Origin: DAOSVX01 sp964493665
Lineage (GTDB): Bacteria > Bacillota_I > Bacilli_A > RF39 > UBA660
Direction of reading: 5' to 3'
Length of the DNA stretch: 64,000 nt
Assembly: GCA_964493665.1 (NCBI GenBank)
Contig: CAZBOZ010000002.1
Coordinates: 1 to 64,000, forward strand
The notes under the pieces are model-generated. The model saw only the letters and a program-made list of their open reading frames with translations, was not told where the DNA came from and searched no databases. Every line of letters starts with the position of its first letter. Within the stretch, counting starts at the first letter, position 1. Position numbers and translations under genes: made by a program. Below are positions 58,615-64,000 of this stretch, in pieces.

Positions 58615-60219
58615 ATGACAAAATACGTTTTCGTTACAGGTGGAGTAGTATCAGGATTAGGGAAAGGAATAACAGCATCAAGTCTAGCTTTATTATTAAA
58701 ATCACGTGGTTATAAAATCTTTATGCAAAAGTTTGATCCTTATTTTAATGTTGATCCAGGCACAATGAATCCAGTTCAACATGGAGAAGTATTTGTAACT
58801 GCTGATGGTTGTGAAACCGATTTAGATTTAGGTCATTATGAAAGATTTATTGATGAAGAATTAAACTATACATCAAATATTACTAGTGGTCAGATATATT
58901 ACTCAGTAATTAAAAAAGAACGTAAAGGAGACTTTTTAGGATCAACAGTTCAAATGGTACCACATATTACTAATGAAATAAAAAACAAGGTCTATGAAGC
59001 GGGAATTACCTCTGGAGCTGATATTGTTATCACGGAAATTGGTGGTACAGTAGGAGATATAGAAAGCGAAGCATTTATTGAATCAATTAGACAAATACAA
59101 AGTGAAAAAGGTAGTGAAAACACTTTCTTTGTTCATACTACTTTAGTACCATTTATATATGGTTCTGATGAACTTAAAACTAAGCCCACTCAAAATAGTG
59201 TTAAAGACTTAAGAAATAGGGGGATAAGACCAGATGCTTTAGTATGTAGAGCTCCTTTTAATACCTCAGATGCTATAAAAGAAAAATTATCTTTATTTTG
59301 TGGTGTTCCTAAAGCTAATGTTATTGATGCTATTGATGTAAAAAATGTTTACCAAATACCTATTAATTTTTATGAACAACATATTGATGAAATAGTTTTA
59401 AAACAATTTAAATTAAAAGTTAATAAAGCTGATATAAAATATTGGTATAACTTAGTAGAAACTGTATCTAATTTAACAAATAAAATTGAAATAGCTTTAG
59501 TAGGCAAATATACTGAATTACATGATGCTTATATATCAGTAGTAGAATCTTTAAAACATGCGGGATATAAATATAATACTAAAATAGATATAAAATGGAT
59601 TAATTCTGAAGACTTAGAAAAAGATAAAGCTGATTTAAAGAAAATATTTAAAAATTCTAAAGGCATTATTGTTCCAGGAGGTTTTGGATCTCGTGGTATA
59701 GAAGGTAAAATAAAAGCCATTAAATATGCTAGAGAAAACAAAATACCATATTTAGGACTTTGTTTAGGAATGCAACTAGCTGTAATTGAATTTGCTAGAA
59801 ATGTCTGTAAACTAGAAGATGTTAATTCAACAGAATTTGATTCAGTATGTAAAACTCCTATAATAGATTTAATGGCTGATCAAAAAGGTATACTTAATAT
59901 GGGTGGTACATTAAGATTAGGAAACTATGAATGTGCTTTAAAAAGGGATTCTATAGCTTTTAAAACCTATAAAGAAGAACATATACTAGAAAGACATAGA
60001 CATCGTTATGAATTTAATAATAAATACAAAGAAATATTAGAAAATAATGGTATGGTATTTTCTGGTATAAATGAAAAAGCCAACTTAGTAGAAATAATAG
60101 AACTACCATCCCATCCATGCTTTATAGCTTGTCAATTCCATCCAGAATTTAAAAGTAGACCAACTAAACCTCATCCCTTGTTTGATATATTTATAAAAAC
60201 AAGTATTGAAAAAAAGTAA
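58615..60219 (+). CDS. pyrG: CTP synthase
   Basis: PyrG makes CTP from UTP, ATP and glutamine. The 534-residue product has the N-terminal synthetase domain (FVTGGVVSGLGKGITASSLA, EIGGTVGDIESEAFIE) and the C-terminal glutaminase with nucleophile C383 in YLGLCLGMQLAVIEFA and the ACQFHPEFKSRP His-Glu pair. All key residues are present. GGGAGGCAAATT precedes the ATG at 58615; a longer frame upstream would read through the attenuator. A terminator overlaps the stop. Confidence 0.97.
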   Translation: MTKYVFVTGGVVSGLGKGITASSLALLLKSRGYKIFMQKFDPYFNVDPGTMNPVQHGEVFVTADGCETDLDLGHYERFIDEELNYTSNITSGQIYYSVIKKERKGDFLGSTVQMVPHITNEIKNKVYEAGITSGADIVITEIGGTVGDIESEAFIESIRQIQSEKGSENTFFVHTTLVPFIYGSDELKTKPTQNSVKDLRNRGIRPDALVCRAPFNTSDAIKEKLSLFCGVPKANVIDAIDVKNVYQIPINFYEQHIDEIVLKQFKLKVNKADIKYWYNLVETVSNLTNKIEIALVGKYTELHDAYISVVESLKHAGYKYNTKIDIKWINSEDLEKDKADLKKIFKNSKGIIVPGGFGSRGIEGKIKAIKYARENKIPYLGLCLGMQLAVIEFARNVCKLEDVNSTEFDSVCKTPIIDLMADQKGILNMGGTLRLGNYECALKRDSIAFKTYKEEHILERHRHRYEFNNKYKEILENNGMVFSGINEKANLVEIIELPSHPCFIACQFHPEFKSRPTKPHPLFDIFIKTSIEKK

Positions 60220-60234
60220 AATACTTGCTTTTTT
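60200..60234 (+). terminator. Terminator after pyrG
   Basis: Stem CAAGTATT / AATACTTG with a 12-base loop, followed by six T residues. The stem begins inside the coding end. Confidence 0.6.
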
Positions 60235-60281
60235 AATTGCAATTAATATAATTAAAAGCTATTATTATGATAGGTGATATC

Positions 60282-60995
60282 ATGAAGGAAACAATATTAG
60301 GATTTAATGTTTTAAACACTGATTATGATAATTTAATAAATAATATATTTACAGATATGAACAATAATAAGCAAAATTTTCTGGTTAATATAAACCCTAT
60401 GATAATATTAAATTTTTATAAGAACAAAAAATATATAAAAATATTTAATGATGAAAAATATCAAATCCCTGATGGTGTGGGGATTGTTTTTGCTTCTAAA
60501 TTTAGAAAAAATATTATTAAAAATAGAATAACTGGAATTGATTTGATGGAAAAAATATGCGAGGAATCAGCTAAACAAAGCAAAACAATATTTTTGTGTG
60601 GAGCAAAACCTAATGTGGCGGCTAAAACGCAAAAAAAATTGGAAAATAAATATAAAAAAATCAAAATAGTAGGCTGTTGCGATGGTTATATTAAAGAAAA
60701 TGAAATGATAGAAAAAATCAAAAAATCTAATCCAGACATTGTTTTTGTTGCATTGGGATCTCCTAAACAAGAAGAATTTATTTTAAACAATAGAAACATA
60801 TTAAAGAACGTAAAATTATTCATGCCAGTTGGAGGCTCTTTTGACGTAATATCAGGAAATATAAAAAGATCTCCAGAATTTTATCAAAATATGCATATTG
60901 AATGGCTATATAGAATGATAAAAGAACCTAGAAGAATTAAACAAAACATCTTATTAATTAAATTCATTTTTTTGGTTCTTTTGACAAAGAAATGA
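60282..60995 (+). CDS. WecG/TagA/CpsF-family glycosyltransferase
   Basis: The 237-residue product is a GT26 enzyme. It shows NINPMIILNFYKNKKY, the catalytic Asp in IPDGVGIVFASKF, RITGIDLMEKIC, CDGYIKENE, VALGSPKQEEF and VGGSFDVISGNIKRSP, ending in EWLYRMIKEPRR. TagA adds ManNAc to lipid-linked GlcNAc in wall teichoic acid synthesis; related CpsF enzymes act in capsule. The ATG at 60282 follows AGGTGAT. It starts a surface-polysaccharide cluster and the flippase gene follows 19 bases later. Confidence 0.92.
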   Translation: MKETILGFNVLNTDYDNLINNIFTDMNNNKQNFLVNINPMIILNFYKNKKYIKIFNDEKYQIPDGVGIVFASKFRKNIIKNRITGIDLMEKICEESAKQSKTIFLCGAKPNVAAKTQKKLENKYKKIKIVGCCDGYIKENEMIEKIKKSNPDIVFVALGSPKQEEFILNNRNILKNVKLFMPVGGSFDVISGNIKRSPEFYQNMHIEWLYRMIKEPRRIKQNILLIKFIFLVLLTKK

Positions 60996-61014
60996 TATAA
61001 TAAAAAGGATTATT

Positions 61015-62535
61015 ATGAGAAAAAGAAATTCAATTAACAATTTTTTAACAACTTTTCTTCCTTATGTATTAATTGCGTTATTAGGATTTATCAAAACAAA
61101 GGTTTTTGTTTCTGGTTTGGGCGATGATACATATGCACTAGATCAATTGTTTTATCAGATATTAGCTTATATAAGTTTGGCCGAAGGTGGAGTTGGCTTA
61201 TTTATTGTACAAAAATATTATAAATGTTTTGCTGAAAATGATAAAGATCAAATAAATGATATATTTAATTCTTCTAAGAAAGTGTTGAAATATATTGGAT
61301 TATTAATGATTGTTTCCGGATTAGTGACTTCTTTTTTTATAGGATACCTTACAAATAATTCTTTAACATTTTCATATATGCAAATTGTTTTTATTTTGTT
61401 TTTATTAAAAAATATTTTAGATTATTTTATGTTTGCGCCAAGATTTTTACTTCAAGGAGATCAAAAACTATATAAGGTTAACGTTTGGGTTAACTTAATA
61501 AGAATATTAGATTTATTATTATCTATTATTTTGGTTAGATTGGGCGTTGATTATTTACTAATTTTAATTCCGGGTATAATAATAAAATTTATTTTAAATA
61601 TCGTAATAAATAAGATAGTTTATAAAGAATATCCTTGGTTAAAGGATTATAAAGTTTTAAATATTAAAATGTTTAAAGGAATTAGGCATATTTTTGCCCA
61701 AAAAGTTTCGGGAGTAGTTTTTTATAATACAGATATTATATTAATATCGACATTTATTAATCCAATAGGTGTAGTTATTTATTCAGCTTATAATTATATT
61801 TCAAAATCATTAATAGATGTAGTAGTTATGTTTGGTAATGCTTTGTCGCCTAGTTTTGGTAATGTTCTTTTTAAAGAGAACAAACAAATTCAATATGAAA
61901 CATTTGAAGAATTAAATATACTTTTTTATTTTATAGGTGGGTTTGTTTCTGTTTTGTTTTTATTATTGGCTACTCCTTTTGTTAATTTGTGGGTAGGCTC
62001 AAAATATTTAATCCCCTTATCGGGTTTAATATATATGACATTAATTTTGTATTTCACGATTAGTAGGAGAATGATTTTAATTACAAAGGATAGTTTAGGC
62101 CTTTTTAAAGAAACTAAAGCAATAATTTTGTTAGAAGCTATAATAAACTTAACTTTATCGTTATTATTTCTATTGGTTTTTAAAATGGGAATATCTGGTG
62201 TTTTGCTGGCAACAATTTTATCAACTTTAGTTACCACATTTTGGCACATACCATATCATTTATTTAAAAATTATTTTAATAAAAGCTTCTTTTCGTATAT
62301 TAAAATTTATATTTTAACGGTTATAATAATAAGTTTAATATATTGTGCTTTTAAACTTATCCTTACATTTCCAATTGAGAATTTCTATCAATGGTTTATA
62401 TGTGCTTTATTATATAGTATAATAATATTTGTAGTAATGTTTTTAATATTTTATGTTATTTACAATCCTTTTAGAAATTTAATGAAAAAATGGTATAAAT
62501 TTTTAAAAGTTAATAAGAGAAAGAGAAAAAATTAA
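61015..62535 (+). CDS. Polysaccharide flippase (Wzx/MOP family)
   Basis: The 506-residue integral membrane protein has about 12-14 helices and few soluble segments, matching the MOP-superfamily flippases that move lipid-linked oligosaccharide across the membrane. Segments such as YALDQLFYQILAYISLAEGG and FGNALSPSFGNVLFKEN follow the family pattern of conserved loops. The C-terminus is basic (KKWYKFLKVNKRKRKN), so it faces the cytoplasm. AAAAAGGA precedes the ATG. The next gene starts 2 bases after its stop. Confidence 0.88.
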   Translation: MRKRNSINNFLTTFLPYVLIALLGFIKTKVFVSGLGDDTYALDQLFYQILAYISLAEGGVGLFIVQKYYKCFAENDKDQINDIFNSSKKVLKYIGLLMIVSGLVTSFFIGYLTNNSLTFSYMQIVFILFLLKNILDYFMFAPRFLLQGDQKLYKVNVWVNLIRILDLLLSIILVRLGVDYLLILIPGIIIKFILNIVINKIVYKEYPWLKDYKVLNIKMFKGIRHIFAQKVSGVVFYNTDIILISTFINPIGVVIYSAYNYISKSLIDVVVMFGNALSPSFGNVLFKENKQIQYETFEELNILFYFIGGFVSVLFLLLATPFVNLWVGSKYLIPLSGLIYMTLILYFTISRRMILITKDSLGLFKETKAIILLEAIINLTLSLLFLLVFKMGISGVLLATILSTLVTTFWHIPYHLFKNYFNKSFFSYIKIYILTVIIISLIYCAFKLILTFPIENFYQWFICALLYSIIIFVVMFLIFYVIYNPFRNLMKKWYKFLKVNKRKRKN

Positions 62536-62537
62536 AG

Positions 62538-64000
62538 ATGAGTAACAGTATGTTTTTGAAATACAAAAATAAGTTTATAAGTTTTTATAAACAAGCAAGC
62601 AATAAAAATTGGATTAAAAATTTTTTTCAAGTTGTTTTTTATGTTTTGCTGATTAGCCAACCAATATTGGATTTGTATTGGATTTATAATAGTTCCGTTA
62701 ACGTTTTTAGTTTTAATATTGCTACACTTTTAAGGTTATTGCTGATATTTCTATTAATAATAAGCAGTATATTTGTAATAAAATATAAAGGAAAATTAAA
62801 ATATTTAATTATATATTTTGTTTTAACCTTCATATATTTTATGCTTCATCATTATAATGCCTTAAATTTCAATTGTTTAGTCCCTAATAATTTTTCGTAT
62901 AGCTGGATAGAAGAACTGTTTTATATTATAAGATTAGAAATTCCATTATTAATTATTTTCTTCACTTATCATATCAAACTTAATAATAAGGTTATTAATT
63001 ATATACTATATTTTATATGTTTGTTTTTTTCACTTAGTATTATAATTGGTAATTTGCTTCATATATCATTTATTTCTTATGGAGACACAAAAAATTTGGG
63101 TAGTATTTTAGATTGGTTTTTAAATTCTAATAAATATTCATATATGGTGTTGGCAAGTAAAGGATTTTTCTTTAGTAGTTGGGTTACCACAAATCTTATT
63201 TTGCTAAGCCCATATATGTATTATAGATTTGTAAAAACAAATAAATGGTATTATTATATTTTATTGTTTTTTATTACTTTATCAATGTTTATAGTTGGAA
63301 TCAAGGCCACTACATATTCTATCGTTTTAATAAATATTATAATGCTACTTATGTATATATTTTTCTTAGTAATTAAAAAAATAAAAATTAATAAAATGGT
63401 ATTAGTTTTTTTGGTGTCTCTTAACGCTTTGTGCTTTATTGTATATCCATATAGTCCAGCCATCAAAAGAACCTCGTTTGACAATAACTTTTCTGAAAAC
63501 TTAAAAGAAAATTTGGATGAAAAATTAATTGATTCGACCGAAGCTGATAAACTATTGGAAAAAGAAAATATTGGTGATTTATTATTATTAAATGTTTCAA
63601 AATATGAAAGAAAAGAAGTGCTGATTGATTATTTTAATAAATTTTATAAATATTTAGGAATAAATATAAAATATATTAAGAAAAGTTATTCTTATACTTA
63701 TGATCCTGAGTTTTGGTACAGTTTTATAGAATCTGTGCCGATTTCTGAAAGATATAAAAATAGGAACATACAACTAAAAATATATAATAGGATAAAAGAG
63801 TCAAATAACAACAAGTTAGATGAATATTTAGGCATAACGTTTTCAAGGGGCAGTAAAATTGTTACTATAGAGCAAGATTTTATTTATCAATATTATACGT
63901 TGGGTTTGGTTGGGATATTTTTGTTTCTAAGTCCATATATAATTTTAGTCATTTATTCAATAATTTTATTACTAATAAAATTTAAAGAAAAAATGAATTT
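62538..64000 (+). CDS. O-antigen ligase/polymerase-like membrane protein, 5' part
   Basis: The frame is open from ATG 62538 to the window edge (487 codons), so the protein continues beyond. It has an N-terminal basic stretch, LLISQPILDLYWIYNS-type first helix, about eight further helices, and a large hydrophilic loop (about residues 310-450) before another helix at the edge. This layout fits Wzy polymerases and WaaL-like ligases, which have one large outside loop. Such a gene after a Wzx-type flippase is expected in a Wzy-dependent pathway. Sequence conservation in this family is low, so the assignment rests on topology and context. Confidence 0.7.
   Translation, partial: MSNSMFLKYKNKFISFYKQASNKNWIKNFFQVVFYVLLISQPILDLYWIYNSSVNVFSFNIATLLRLLLIFLLIISSIFVIKYKGKLKYLIIYFVLTFIYFMLHHYNALNFNCLVPNNFSYSWIEELFYIIRLEIPLLIIFFTYHIKLNNKVINYILYFICLFFSLSIIIGNLLHISFISYGDTKNLGSILDWFLNSNKYSYMVLASKGFFFSSWVTTNLILLSPYMYYRFVKTNKWYYYILLFFITLSMFIVGIKATTYSIVLINIIMLLMYIFFLVIKKIKINKMVLVFLVSLNALCFIVYPYSPAIKRTSFDNNFSENLKENLDEKLIDSTEADKLLEKENIGDLLLLNVSKYERKEVLIDYFNKFYKYLGINIKYIKKSYSYTYDPEFWYSFIESVPISERYKNRNIQLKIYNRIKESNNNKLDEYLGITFSRGSKIVTIEQDFIYQYYTLGLVGIFLFLSPYIILVIYSIILLLIKFKEKMN

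Overview
The window is 64 kb of very AT-rich, densely coding bacterial chromosome. It carries 65 protein genes, two of them cut by the window edges, and two tRNA genes. TGA is a real stop codon here (rnhB, the PBP, murB and the RhuM-Fic gene all end in TGA) and Trp is TGG, so this is the standard code and not the Mycoplasma code. The gene blocks are classic Bacillota/Bacilli: dnaG-rpoD-trmK, rimM-trmD-rplS-lepB-rbgA-rnhB, mraZ-rsmH-ftsL-PBP-mraY, rpsB-tsf, sufC-D-S-U and yceD-rpmF. Extreme AT content, compact operons, a peptidoglycan pathway, teichoic-acid-type enzymes and no outer-membrane genes suggest an uncultured, small-genome Bacilli lineage close to the Mollicutes (the gut RF39-type group is my best guess; this is inference).

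Layout. 0-6.2 kb: 3' part of parC, two tandem pilin genes, nfo, rpmG, efp, tRNA-Arg, and a large pseudopilin-like protein with an InlB-type repeat and a glycine-rich domain. 6.2-10.2 kb: an ABC-2 exporter and an exported amidase. 10.2-13.2 kb: a shortened SUF operon (sufC, a 202-residue SufB/D-like protein, sufS, sufU) with no full-length sufB. 13.2-18.4 kb: a DUF2207 protein, a YgjP-type peptidase, small unknowns, a SpoU methylase, rimM and trmD. 18.5-26.1 kb: rplS, lepB, a RhuM-Fic gene placed inside a conserved cluster, rbgA, rnhB, an LTA-synthase-like sulfatase and topA. 26.1-29.1 kb: an MBL-fold gene between two copies of one palindromic terminator, then a minus-strand MurT/GatD-like pair whose GatD has lost its catalytic Cys and His.

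29.1-41.2 kb: rpsB (with an extra Rho_N-like C-terminus), tsf, glyA, a short YigZ, a GNAT enzyme, a lipoprotein, uvrC, dnaG, rpoD, trmK and tmcAL. 41.2-56.3 kb: an unknown gene, yceD, rpmF (with a basic tail), then a rearranged division/cell-wall cluster (mraZ, rsmH, ftsL, PBP, tRNA-Leu, mraY, a second LTA-synthase-like protein, GT2, murG, murB, divIB) followed by queH and two unknown genes. 56.3-60.2 kb: a Xer recombinase, an operator-like repeat array, a class II Fic protein, and pyrG behind an attenuator. 60.2-64 kb: start of a surface-polysaccharide cluster (TagA-type transferase, Wzx-type flippase, Wzy/ligase-type membrane protein running off the edge).

The genes mostly serve translation, replication initiation, and envelope building. 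The least ordinary parts are the catalytically empty GatD homologue with a divergent MurT, the SUF operon without SufB, the phased TGTNACA array in front of the Fic gene, and the pilin/glycine-rich fusion. Many start codons are placed downstream of the longest ORF because a GGTGAT or GGAG ribosome site would otherwise lie inside the coding region. No gene-free stretch exceeds 300 bases.
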